From: Yamagishiella unicocca
Taxonomy: Eukaryota; Chlorophyta; Chlorophyceae; Chlamydomonadales; Volvocaceae
Assembly: GCA_003116995.1 (NCBI GenBank)
Contig: BDSL01000010.1
Span: 124,001-188,000 of the forward strand
DNA length: 64,000 bases
Direction: 5' to 3'
Position 1 is the stretch's first letter. Each line of letters starts with the position of its first letter. Below, piece after piece: positions 11,241 to 21,806 of the stretch. The position numbers and the translations under genes were made by a program. Under the pieces are notes generated by a model. The model made no database searches, had not been told where the DNA came from, and saw only the letters and a list, made by a program, of their open reading frames with translations.

Positions 11241-12877
11241 GGTTTCGGCTTAGACGTTCCGTCTGACTATAATAAATTAAAATACAGTTGCACCACCGTT
11301 CAGGAGGAATTCACAAGGAGGGAGCCAATGTTACTGATAAGGCATCTGCATGCTTATATACGAGCGAGGAAAATAGCATATTCTTAGAGTGAGGCGTACT
11401 CGCTCCTAATAACGACTGCTTCCAGTGAGGCGTACTCGCTCGCGATGAAATTTTCGAAACAATATCAAACCCAATTGCGAAGGTTACATCTCCACTTAAA
11501 GTCGAATTGCCGCTTGCTGGTCTCCGCCGGGTGCCGATCAGGCTGCAATGAAGGCACGGAAGCCGAGGCAGCCCGTTGCTTTCTTCCATATTTTTCCGTA
11601 ACTTTTAAAGACCTGAAGATGCCGTGCACCGATGCTTGCCTGGATCCGGCTTGTCGGTCGGTTTGCCCGTCTTTTTTAATTAGGCACGGCAACCGTCGCT
11701 AGCTCAGCACCGTGCCCTGTAAAGATGGAAGACCACACTGTCATTATTCATACATAATTATATGGCTGCATCCGAAAGACTGCTCTACAAGGGGCGGAAA
11801 CGGTATCAAATGCAACAGCGCGAATAGTGTGACGCGGCAATACGTACGTCGAGGTTGATTCCATTTGCCGCGGTCTGTGCGAAACCCTCATAGCGAGATG
11901 CTCAACACCTAACTGCCGTGCCTAAAGCCTTCTGCTATAATTGGGTGGTACGGGGTTTACCTGCCTTCATAAGGTAACGAACAACTCGCTTCGTTCGGAT
12001 GCGCTAGATTTCAGGACCTTGCCGGATACATGCCGGGTGCCTTCTGTCTTGCTAAACAGATGCTGCTTAGATAGGGGTCCTTGCCCAGCTGCTCGTCGCG
12101 CGGCTCGTGGACTCCACCGTCCATCCACATCGTGCCCAAACCCTGCCCCGCAGCACCTGCTACACCCTCCCCCTCCTGCCTGCGGCTCCAGGAGCGGAAA
12201 GGGCCTTATGCGGAACCGAAAGTCGATCGGGCGCAGCTGGTGAAGATGCCGCGGGTGCGTCACTGAGGGCCTGATGCATCGGGGCCGTCCCTTACTACTT
12301 CGGCCCCAAAGGTATACGGGAGGATCCCAATTCCATGGAGCCCGACCGATTTGAGGTGGCGGGCTGTGAGCCTGCGCGCCGCACGTCTCGCAGCGGTCGT
12401 GACCGTTGTAAGTTACACCAGCAGCTGTACACTCGACCAGTTGCGCCGTGCACGCCATCAGACCTAACGTAAGGCCCACACAATCGGCACCTCCATCCAG
12501 GGGCACTGGATGGCCCCCTGGCCTTTTGGTTGCGTTCCCGCATTTCGTACGTTTTTACACACGTAAATTTGTTCACGTATTTTTGCACACATACGTGCTT
12601 ACATGCCCAACCGCTTGCTGGGTTGGCTGTGCAACGCTGCAACCCAACAACCACACGCAAAGATAACCGACGCAACCGCCGGAACCTGAGCCTGCGTCCC
12701 TCCCTCCAGTGTAACAAAAGTTCGTCTCTGTTACACTGGACACTTCTGTTTCGCCCTTACGGGTTCGGTTGAATTAGTTAAGAGGAACCGAACTACGGTG
12801 CCCTCCTTACGGGTATGAGGTACCCCCTGTCAAGTGCTTGTACCCCCCCCCACACACACACAAGAAAGCCCCCCTCG
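11241..12877. other. intergenic: promoter side of the MSP130-like gene and 3' flank of the cyclophilin-like gene
   Basis: No supportable coding region. The lower part (from 11241) should hold the 5' UTR and promoter of the minus-strand MSP130-like gene; I could not identify a core promoter element. The upper part holds hairpin-forming sequence and the likely poly(A) site of the cyclophilin-like gene. Confidence 0.55.
12706..12739 (-). terminator. 10-bp palindromic hairpin carrying TGTAA on both strands; poly(A) signal of the cyclophilin-like gene
   Basis: CCAGTGTAAC at 12706-12715 and GTTACACTGG at 12730-12739 are perfect inverted repeats around a 14-nt loop. Each arm holds a TGTAA signal on one strand. 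The minus-strand copy lies about 140 bp after the stop codon of the cyclophilin-like gene, a usual distance. A second hairpin (GTTCGGTT / AACCGAAC) lies at about 12765-12795. Confidence 0.6.
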
Positions 12878-15243
12878 TCAGCTCCCCTCATCGCCGTCGC
12901 CACCGCTCGAGCTGCTGTCCTCGTCCTCCAGATCCCCCAGCATACTGTCAAGCATGCGCGCCTTGACGCTGCGAGCCGCCGCCGCAGCAGCTGCCTGCTG
13001 CTGGGCGGCTGACCCACGGGTCGGCCCCGACCCCGAGCCGCCCGCCTTCGCCGGCCCTTCCGTGCCGCCTCCACTCCCGCCGGCAGTTGCCGGGGGACAC
13101 CCCGAAGTGGACGGCCCAGCTGCCGCCGCAGCGCCATCCGCTGCGCCGTCGCCAGCTGCGTCAGGCCTGCGCTTGCGCTTGAGGCCCTCGCTAAGCGCCT
13201 CCCTGGAGCCACAAACCAGGGAAAAGGGGTCGTACAGCGGGGGCACGCTTCAGGCTTGTTGCGAGTCACCCCGGCGCCTGCCAGCACAAACACACATGCC
13301 GTACCCGCAGCTAGGGTGTACCTTGCACCCCTCCACCTCCCTCCACCCCTCCACCTCCCTCCCGACCTCTCCGCCCCGCACCCACATCACGGCTGTCCGC
13401 GCCTCTGCCGAAGCCTCCTGCAGCCTCGCCGCCATATCCTTGGGCGGCCCCCCGCCCGAGCCCCCCGCCGCCGCCGCGTCGTTCAGGTCCTCGTGCGTCC
13501 CCAGGTGGTTGGTGGCGCCCGCACGGACCACCAGCACCCGCTGCGCTGGCGAGTCATCAGGCAGGGTGCGCAGGTCGCCTAGCGCCGCCAGCAGCTCGTG
13601 ACCCTTGTGCACCCTGCCCACAACCTGAGGGGGAGAGAGGGGAGGAGGAGGGGGGAGGAGGAGGGGGGAGAAGCGGAGAGACACGGTTACACGACATGGG
13701 CAGTGTAGCTGCCCCCCCCCTAACACTAACGGGGGAGTGGCGTCAAGAGGAAAGATCCGGTTACACGACGTGGGCAGTGTCGCTGGCGCATAGCCTTCGG
13801 GCAAATGGGGTGGACGTAAAGGAGGGCGAGAAGAGGAAAGCTGTCGGTCGGCATGTGAAGGGAAGGAGGGGCCGGGGCTGGTGTTGAAGGCTGGCTGGGT
13901 TTTACAAGGCCACAGCCACCACCCCACATCCCAGCCACCACCCAGCGCACGCCCCTCCGCCCCACACGGGTTTTCCTTGCCCCTCCCCCCCCCCAGCCCA
14001 GCGCTCCTCCCCGCGCCCCCCCTCCGCACCTGATGCGTCCGATCCAGGTTCAGCGCCCTGTCCAGTGCGATTGCGAAGTCCTCCCCCGTCAGCGCCACCG
14101 CCACCACCCCGCCCTCCACGGCTCGCAGCTGCGTGTTCGACTGCAGCCGGACGCCCTCTCCCCCCCGGGTGTCGAGGCCGCCGTGAAGGGCGTACCGCGA
14201 CAGCAGCTTGTGGAAGCAGGTGCCCGCCAGACCGCCTGAGGAGCCGGGCATGCACCTGAGCAGGGCGGCAGGGCGGGGAGTTGAGGGGGAATGAGGGGTT
14301 TGATTGAGGGGGGCCAAAACCCGCGTGGCTTTCGCTTCCGCCCCCGGCCCCCATTACCCTCGTCCGTGCTCCGCGCTCCCGCTGCCGGTGGTTGGCCGCA
14401 TACCCCGCCCCACACCTCCCTCCCTCCCTTCCGCCCCCTCCCTCCCTGCCTCCCGCCCCCTTCCGCACCTGTTCCTGAAGTGGCTGGCCGCCACTGGCAC
14501 CATGTCCTCGAACAGTTCAATTACCAAGCGCCCTAGGACACGAGGTCGGGGGCGAGGAGCGGCAGGTGAGCAGTCGGGAGGAAGAGCAGTCGGGAGGAAG
14601 AGGAGTCGGGAGGAAGAGGAGTCGGGAGGAAGAGGAGTCGGGAGGAAGAGGGCAGGGGCCAGGCGAGTGAGCCGCGGCGCTTCTCCTCTACACCTCCGCA
14701 TCCGATCCGGCCCTGCGGTTCTGATCCGGCCCGGCCCAGCCCGGCCCGACCTCACGTGGTTCATCCCTCCTTCCCTTCCTCCCCCTTCTCGGCCCGGCCC
14801 CATGCTAGGGGCTCACCCAGGGGCTTGCCCCCCACGGAAATGTCCAGGAAGACGAAGGGTCGATGCACGTCGAAGTCAGGTAGCGAGGGCAGCTGATTGG
14901 CGTGCTCCTGGAGTCAAGGGAGGGAGACGAGGAGGTGGAGGTGGGGGAGAGGCGGGGGGTTTTCAGAGGTGGGGGGTGGGTCAAAAAGGGGAGGTCAAGA
15001 GGGAACCAGTGAAACGACATAGGAGACGAGGTGGGGGGGTTGGGGTCAGACTGGGGAGTTCAGGGGGGGTGCATTAGGTGGGTGAGGGTGGGGTCGGCAG
15101 GGCGCCGTCCGGCTTGACCCTGTGCAACCGCCGGTCCCATGCGCCCGCGCTTCCCACCTGTCGCATACGCTTCCCACCTGGCGCATACGCTCGATTTCAG
15201 GATGGACGCCGGTCTCCAGAAACTTGTCCAAATTGCGTCTCAT
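12878..15243 (-). CDS. divergent cyclophilin-type (PPIase-like) protein, 6 exons, 336 aa
   Basis: Exons: 15178-15243, 14817-14907, 14469-14532, 14030-14255, 13386-13624, 12878-13202; all GT-AG, phases sum to 337 codons. A short N-terminal helix-like part (MRRNLDKFLETGVHPEIERM) precedes a cyclophilin fold from about residue 43: FVFLDISVGGKPLGRLVIEL, then ASHFRNRC, CFHKLL, ALHGGLD, THQVVGRVHKGHELL and RVLVVRAG. The catalytic Arg of the usual FHR motif is Lys here, and the usual QFFI and WLDGKH segments are not recognisable, so isomerase activity is doubtful; a binding role is more likely. The tail (about residues 230-336) is Ala/Gly/Ser-rich and ends in an acidic Asp/Glu/Ser stretch. The start is the first in-frame ATG of the first confident exon; a further upstream exon is possible (see 15598-15717). 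Position and regulation give no further clue to function. Confidence 0.82.
14575..14650. repeat. purine-rich GGAGGAAGAG tandem repeat
   Basis: Repeated GTCGGGAGGAAGAG(C/G)A units, about five copies, in the second intron (14533-14816) of the cyclophilin-like gene. On the transcribed minus strand it is a long pyrimidine tract. Confidence 0.85.
15149..15188. repeat. 20-bp tandem duplication spanning a splice donor
   Basis: Two copies of GCTTCCCACCTG(T/G)CGCATAC at 15149 and 15169. On the minus strand each gives a CAG|GTGGGAAG donor, so the first cyclophilin-like exon has two donors 20 nt apart. Only the one at 15178 keeps the frame. Confidence 0.85.
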
Positions 15244-17053
15244 ACTCTTGGAAGTTTCGCCGCCCGGCGCTTTGCGCCGGGAACTGACCTGCGGGCCATG
15301 GGCAGGGCTTTGCCGTTTGATCACGCCTGTGTCTCAATGATTTTATACACAATTTGTATATTCTGAACTGTTGCTCCAAATTCCACCCCCAGGCTTGAGT
15401 TCTTTGCACATTGTTGCTCACCGACTCCCCAACAAATTTGGTTCCGCCTTTCCCCATCTTTCTGCAACAATTTATAAATGTAATAGTTCGTGTCTCGTAT
15501 CTAATGACTGGTGCTCCGCGATACGGGTATAGCTTCAGCTTCAAGACTAGGGTGTAGGGCCTCAGTGAATTCTTCTCGCTTTGGTACACTATCTGCTTTC
15601 GCAAGAAACCATTTTCATGCAGGCAATGCAAAAAGGTGCAGAAATTGGAGTCTTCCCAGACGCCGTACCAGTCGTACAGACACAACAGTCTGGCTCTCTG
15701 GCCGTCTGGCGCCATGACATTGTGTGTCAGTCACTGGTGGCAGGACCACGGAGTTTTGGGGGATGGCGCTACATGTGCTAGCGTCCACCTCCCTCAAGCC
15801 CATGATAATACGCAGTACGCACAAACAGGGCCACAACAACGTACAAGTTACATGTTCTGCAAAAGTGTGGAGGCGTCCATTAAAGCCGGGGTGTGGAGGG
15901 ACGGACAACAGGGCACAGCAATACGGGCATCGCAGGCCCTGGCCAGGGTGTTGCCTGTTGCCGGGGACCCTTGATCCCTGGTGGTGTAGCGAGAACGGCG
16001 CGGGGCAGCTCAGGTCAGTTGTACAGGCTCCAGAACCAAATCAACGCGGGCCTCCAGCCACAGCCGTCGTTCGCCAGTATCCGGTGTTATACCCGACTTA
16101 ACCGAAAATGGTACTGGTAACATCATGACGCGTCAGCCCCATGCCTGAGGCAGGCTCATGAGCCACTGCACCGCTGCTAGTCCCCCTGCCCCAACTTTTC
16201 CATCGTAACCTCGCCCAACTGCAAGGCCTGGAAGGAGCACTAGCGCCTACAAGCCTCTTGACATCGTGGGGGATGAGGCCGGCCGCCGAGGTGCCTTAAG
16301 GCCTCCGTGCGCCCGTGGCATTCGAGCGCATCGGTATTGAGTGTGCAAGGGCACGCATAGTGGAGACCTGGACACACACGCACATACACACACCCTGTGC
16401 AGGCATCGCAGATGGCGGCGTAAGGCAGCGCGCAGGAAGGCCCTTCGCACTTCTGCATCCCAGGTTCGCTTGCACCTCCTTTTCCGTGCAGGATGATGGC
16501 ACGACAGCGTTGGGGGCTGCAACGGTCCCTGGTTACAGAGGGTTACAGGGCATTGCGCAAGCTTTACGCTGCTGACTGCATCATTACGTGGGGTATGATT
16601 GACCATCATTTTGAAGGCCGCAACGCGCTTGCAACGCTTTAACCCGCGGGTGACATGGTGTGATGTCGGCGGGGGAGGAGGCACCGCCGGGTGTGGACAG
16701 CATCGGCGGTATGGAAATTGATAAGGCATTATGTATGTTGGGTACGTGGGGGCCTTTACTTTCGGCTGCTTGGAGCGCAGTGGAGGCGGTGCATTATTCC
16801 GTATGCGAGGGCCTGGATCTGGTCTCGCGCTCCGACAGCCTCCACCCGCATACCAGGTACTGTTCCGCTCAAGCGCGAAGGAGGTATTGGATATCATAAA
16901 CAATACGTATAGCCCTGTGGCGATATTATGCAAATGCGCTAACACGTTGTTGGCGGAGTCCGGCCTCCTTATCGCCTTGCTGGCGAACCCGTCACCAGGG
17001 AGAATCTAGTAATTAGTTTAGGGCCTTACAGCTTTTACTCTTGGCAACCCACA
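15244..17053. other. intergenic region between two divergent genes, with one candidate upstream exon
   Basis: Promoter side of both the minus-strand cyclophilin-like gene and the plus-strand hypothetical gene. The minus strand at 15598-15717 has an ORF segment that starts with ATG and could be a first exon of the cyclophilin-like gene. Otherwise I see only CA-rich microsatellite sequence near 16370-16400 and no supportable gene. Confidence 0.5.
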
Positions 17054-20000
17054 ATGGCGGAAGAGTTAGAGCGTCTTCGGGAAGACATTAATCAACATCT
17101 TCGCCGAGCCGACACTGAAGGAGCGGGCGTTGTTATTGCAAAAGCGGTACCAAACTTACTGAAAATCAGCGTAGATGAGTGGGTGGACGTTGATGATGAA
17201 GTGCGGGGTGATGTACGCAAGGCGCCAGCACGTCCGGCTGGGGAAGCCGCTCTGCCAAGCGATAACAATAGCCCTGATGCAACGCCACGACCAGACAACG
17301 ACAGCGAACCTGGGGAAAGTCCAAGCGGCAGCGGAGACGGTAGCGACGACGACGATGGCGACGCTCCGCCAATCACCTCGTACCGCTACCGTTCGACGCT
17401 GCATCACCCTCGCAACCCACGTCTCGAGCACCTGTGCACGTGGCTCTACGATACAATCGTGCACCCGGGTAGCGACGAAGAACCCGAGGAGCAGGCGTGC
17501 CAGAAGCTGCCCGCAGCTATCCTGGCTGCATGGCGGCGCCTCCAGCAGCTGCAGCAGCAGCAAAAGCCGCCACAGGAGGTGCAGCAACTGGTGCAGCTGC
17601 AGCTGCAGCAGGAGCAGCAAGCCGAGGATGCACCGCCGGGCTCCACTCCCCCCGCCTCCGCAGTGCCTCTCACAGAGGCGCTTCACCTGCAGCACAGCGC
17701 CTTCTCCGCGCCGTTCTGCACCTGGAGACACGTGTCGCCAGAGGCACTGCCGCCGCTGCACGATGTACTCGTCGGTGTGCTTCGCGTCTGCTGGGAGCGG
17801 CACGATGACCGAGAACCGTCGCGAAATGTACGGAAACACGGGCGCTGGGGGGGAAAGCGTCGTACGTAAGGGCGGCTCGGGTAGGGGCTCCTTGGCAGGT
17901 GCTCCTGCGCTGGTGATGTGGGTCGGGGTAGAGTACCTAGTGCAGGGGTAAGGGAAGGTCGCGAGCGACCTAGACTGGGCGAATGACGCGGAGGGAGTCC
18001 TGTGGATGGTCGATTACGGGGCCTGTGACATTGCATGATTGAAAAAACCGGCCGGTACGGCACGCCGCGGCGTCAGGCGGCGACAGAATGCAACCATCTG
18101 AGAGCCGCCCTCCTCATTGATTGGCGGGCGGCAAGGAGACGCCTGCATACCAGTTGGGGCTGGTCCTGGTGGTTCCGAGCACCCTTTCGGGGCTGCGGAA
18201 ACTGTCCAAAGCTATCCAAAAGCTCCCCTGCCTTCACCCCTTCCTCCCTTTCCCCCTTCCCTCTTCCCCGCGCCCGCCGCGTCTCCCTCCCTCGGCTTCC
18301 TACACCGTCGTCGCCGTGGATCCTGGATGCCGTCGTCATGGTTCGTGGATCCCGTCGTCGTTGATTCCGCGATCAGATCATCTGGGGCGCCCAGAGCCAC
18401 AGCCGCCGGGACGACCCGGTGACTGCCTACCTGTACGTGGAGTACCTGCGGCTGCTGCTTGTGTCCATCATCAGGAGCCGCGCGGAGCCGCTGTGGTTGT
18501 GGCACGAGCTGCAGGTGGGGGGTGATCGGGAAGGGAGGGAAATCTACCCGTGGAACAAACCCGAGAACCTAAACCGAAGAGAACCAATTCCTAGCTGAAG
18601 AAACGGTTTTGAGCACGTGATGGCAGTTGCATGCTGAAATTCGAAATTAGTTGCTCGGGAAGGGGGAAGGGTGGCGGTTGGCGGGTGAGCATAGGAATTA
18701 GGAAAGGACATATGGGGATGCGAGGTGAGCGGCGGCCCGATGGCTCAGCTGACAGCAGAGCAGCAGCGGCGGCGGATCTGATGGCTCGCCTGGTAGTAGA
18801 GCAGCAGCGACGTTGCAGCTGAGACATGCGGGGCCTCAATAGTGGGTGTAGGCGACCCGGGTTGGGCGTGGCTGAGGCGCGGCAGGAAAGGACATGGTGC
18901 ATGAGTTGCATTCAGCTATTGGACGTAGCGGGTGGCACGCGGGGATGCCCGGCAAGGCATGATCAGATCGCTGGATCTTGCGGTTGCGGAGAGACGGGGC
19001 TGAATGCGGAGGGAGAGACGGGGCTGAATGCAGCGCAACGTGGAGGGAAGGCGGGGGCCTAGCCAGGAGCACCCTGTTAGGTGGCCTGCAGCCGGGGGCC
19101 GTCCCAAATTGGCACAGAGCGCCTGGTCTCCCTCACGCCCTGTTGCCTACGTTACCATGCCCCCGTGCCCCCTACCGCCCCCTTCAAACCCTCGTCCCCC
19201 TCATGGTCGGTCCCGCGCCGCACCACGGGCTGGGAGCAGGAGATCATTGAGGAGTGAGTATGGGTTGAGGATAAGGCTTTCGTGCTCAGCACAACAAACA
19301 CGTCAACACGCTCCAGGGATGGTTCGCGGGCCGTCTGCCCCTCGTTCGTACATGCCGCGGGCTGCGTCCCGCTCTCCTGGACATGCGGGCCGCGCCCCGC
19401 TCATAGGCTAGCGGTTGGGGGTTGAGGGTGGCGGGTGAGGGGTGGCGGGTGAGGGGTGGCGGTTGGCGGGTGCGGATCTGCGGATGGCAAGTGGGTACAG
19501 CCTGCCCCCCTAATCGCTAGCCTATCGGAGTGCTTCGTCTTATGTAACAAACACGCGTGTGGTTCTACGCCACCACCTGCCTTTCCTTCCTTCCTCGGTT
19601 CGCCCTCTATTCACCCTACCACCACCACCACCACCACCACCACCACCACCACCACCACCACCACCACCGCCACCACCCCCCGCGCCCCCGAACACCCTGC
19701 GGCTGCCAGGTACCCCCACTGGCGGCACCACCCGCACGAGGTGGCGGTGCTGGCTCGCATGATGGTGGAGCACGGCTGCGGCTGGCGGCTGCTCAACAGC
19801 TTGCTGGACCACATCGGGAAGGTGAGGCAACCACCGGGGCCGCGGGGCGCGTAGAAGAGGACAAAACCCTAAACCAGAGCGCCCAACATGCCGTGAACGC
19901 TGGGGCGGGCGGGGCGCCCTGCCTCCGATATATGCGCCCACTACAACGGTGTTCAGCCGCCGGCCTAGCTAATCATGATGTTCCCGCCTCACCAGTGAAA

Positions 20001-21133
20001 TCTCGTGTGGTTGGCCGGTAGTTTGGTCAGCACCCCACCGCCGGCCTGGCCCACTAAACCGCAGGCCCCGCTGCTCATGTACGGCACCTGGGCGGCGCTG
20101 TGGGATGGGCTGCGGAGGTCCGAGGCGCGCGCGTGCGCCCGCCTGGCGGCTCAGTACGGCATGTCGTTGGACGTGGTTTGGGTGCACGTGGCGGAGCTCA
20201 CGCTTCTACAGGTGGGTGGGATGTGGTTTAGAGGGAAATCCCTGGTTCGACACACGGAGAAAGAAGAAAAATAAAAACTAGGAGGAAGAGGATTGGACTC
20301 GCGTTTGTGGGGTCTGCAAGGGAAACCCTTGCGGTGGGGTGATGGCGCGGGGCGTAACGGCACAGGGAATTGGAGGGTGCGAGATGCGCGACCGGGTGGG
20401 AGCTAAGCACGTCACTCCCGTAGCCGCGATTACAAGGATTTCCAGGTGCCTTCCGCTTCACCTGAGGGTGGACCATATTTGCGCGTGGGGCTCAAATCGG
20501 GTTACAAACCGCCCTCCTTACATCAGCGCGTGACGCACGATATCTCCTCCGATTCGTCTACGACACCAAATATCAGCATGCAAGACATGCCGCTTCTTAC
20601 CCGACTGCAACTAAGGCATATGGCGTTGACCGAGGCAGCCCTCGTGCCGTAAGCGCGATTAATTGAGGCTGACGATGGCGATAGCGGCCATTCCAGGAAC
20701 CGAACTCGCGCTGCTCATATGCCTACTGCTGCGTCACGAGGTTGCGTGCAAGCGCCTGCATACACACACATCGCTAGCGGCAACGGCACATTAACGCACG
20801 TCGCTAGCAGCAGACCCTCGGCATCCCCTCCGCGCAACTCTAGCCTATGTGTGTGTTGTGTACCGCCGCCGTGACATCTCGCCCCAACCCTCCACGCGCA
20901 CCCGCCCTCCTCCTCCCGCACCGCAGGTCAAGGAGCACCCGCTCGACACTAAGCTCCTGTCGCGCGCGGTGGCGGTGTTGACCAGGGTGCTGGCGCTCAC
21001 GCCGGCCCCCGCCCAGTTGGCGGCACTGCTGCGGGCGGAGCGCGACTCGCAGGCCTCGTGCGAGGGGCTGCGACACGTGACCTCCCAGCTGCAGCTGGAC
21101 GGCTACACCACAGAGCCGTCTTTGTCGTCGTAA
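17054..21133 (+). CDS. hypothetical protein, 6 exons including a 14-nt microexon, 463 aa
   Basis: Exons: 17054-17827, 18377-18514, 19240-19253, 19710-19821, 20065-20211, 20927-21133; phases sum to 464 codons. I do not recognise the family. The N-terminus (MAEELERLREDINQHLRRAD) looks helical. It is followed by an acidic Asp/Ser/Pro-rich linker (about residues 60-110), a Gln-rich segment (about 165-200), and then a long Leu/Trp-rich, probably all-helical part: WGAQSHSRRDDPVTAYLYVE, EIIEEYPHWRHHPHEVAVLA and WAALWDGLRRSEARACARLA. This suggests a helical-repeat or scaffold protein. There is no signal peptide or membrane segment. The ATG has a good context (ACCCACAATGG). The 14-nt exon (E-I-I-E plus two bases) is needed to join the flanking exons in frame. 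The first donor (AAT|GTACGG) is the weakest junction, and an extra small exon between 17828 and 18376 cannot be excluded. Confidence 0.75.
19617..19676. repeat. CAC/ACC trinucleotide array before a splice acceptor
   Basis: About 20 CAC units in the intron 19254-19709 of the hypothetical gene, ending roughly 35 nt before the acceptor at 19709. It may serve as the pyrimidine-rich acceptor tract. Confidence 0.9.
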
Positions 21134-21801
21134 TTGCGTTGCAGCGGGCGCCTGGGCTTGCAGCTGGGGAGGGGCCCTTGGCGAGCAGGCAAGCTGCTGC
21201 TCAACTTACGACGTGCGTCCGGGCTCGTCATCCAAAAATGCGTTCGCTGTACCTTCCCATCTGGGTCGGCTGCGACCGCGGCTGCAGCAGCAGTAGCGGC
21301 GGCGCCTACCTGCATGCCGTGATGCACCGGTTGCAGCGTGGCCGTTCGTGTACGCACGCTGCCGCAGGTGCAGCGAGCTGCGGGTAGCGGGTAATGAGAT
21401 CAGCGGACAACGTCTGAGCGCGAGCGGGAGGGGTCTGGGGCTTGCCGCGTTGGATTCGCGCGTAATGACCGCGAATAAAGTTTAAGTCCAGTGTAGTCTC
21501 ACGGGGCCTCTCGGGTGCCCTGGGCCGCCTCTCACGGTTCGGGCCGCGAAAGCCTCAACGGCAGCTTGGCGTGAGGCCAGCTAGGTGGTGGGGCGGTGTG
21601 GGAGATACAGGATGCATGGCCGGGGGGTGCGAAAGAGAAGACCCGGTTACACGACATGGGATGGGGGGGCGGCATCGCGTGTCTAGGTGCAATTGTGTAC
21701 GTTCCTTGCGTTGTAGGATACGGCGGCGGCGCGCATGCTGGGCATGGGCCAGTTGGTCCTGCTCTCAAGCTCATGAGTCATGACAGTACTTCTATGCTTA
21801 G

Positions 21802-21806
21802 TGTAA
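21802..21806 (+). terminator. candidate TGTAA polyadenylation signal of the hypothetical gene
   Basis: First plus-strand TGTAA noticed after the stop at 21133, giving a 3' UTR of about 0.67 kb, which is normal for volvocine genes. Confidence 0.45.

Noticed and set aside
15197..15715. 172-codon minus-strand ORF
   Set aside because: Its second half overlaps the cyclophilin-like first exon in another frame. Only its first 40 codons are kept as a candidate exon.
19860..19875. Single AAACCCTAAA telomere-like motif
   Set aside because: Only one copy is present; no array, so it is not an interstitial telomere.
20222..20265. GGTTCGA motif resembling a tRNA T-loop
   Set aside because: No matching acceptor, D or anticodon arms can be drawn around it.
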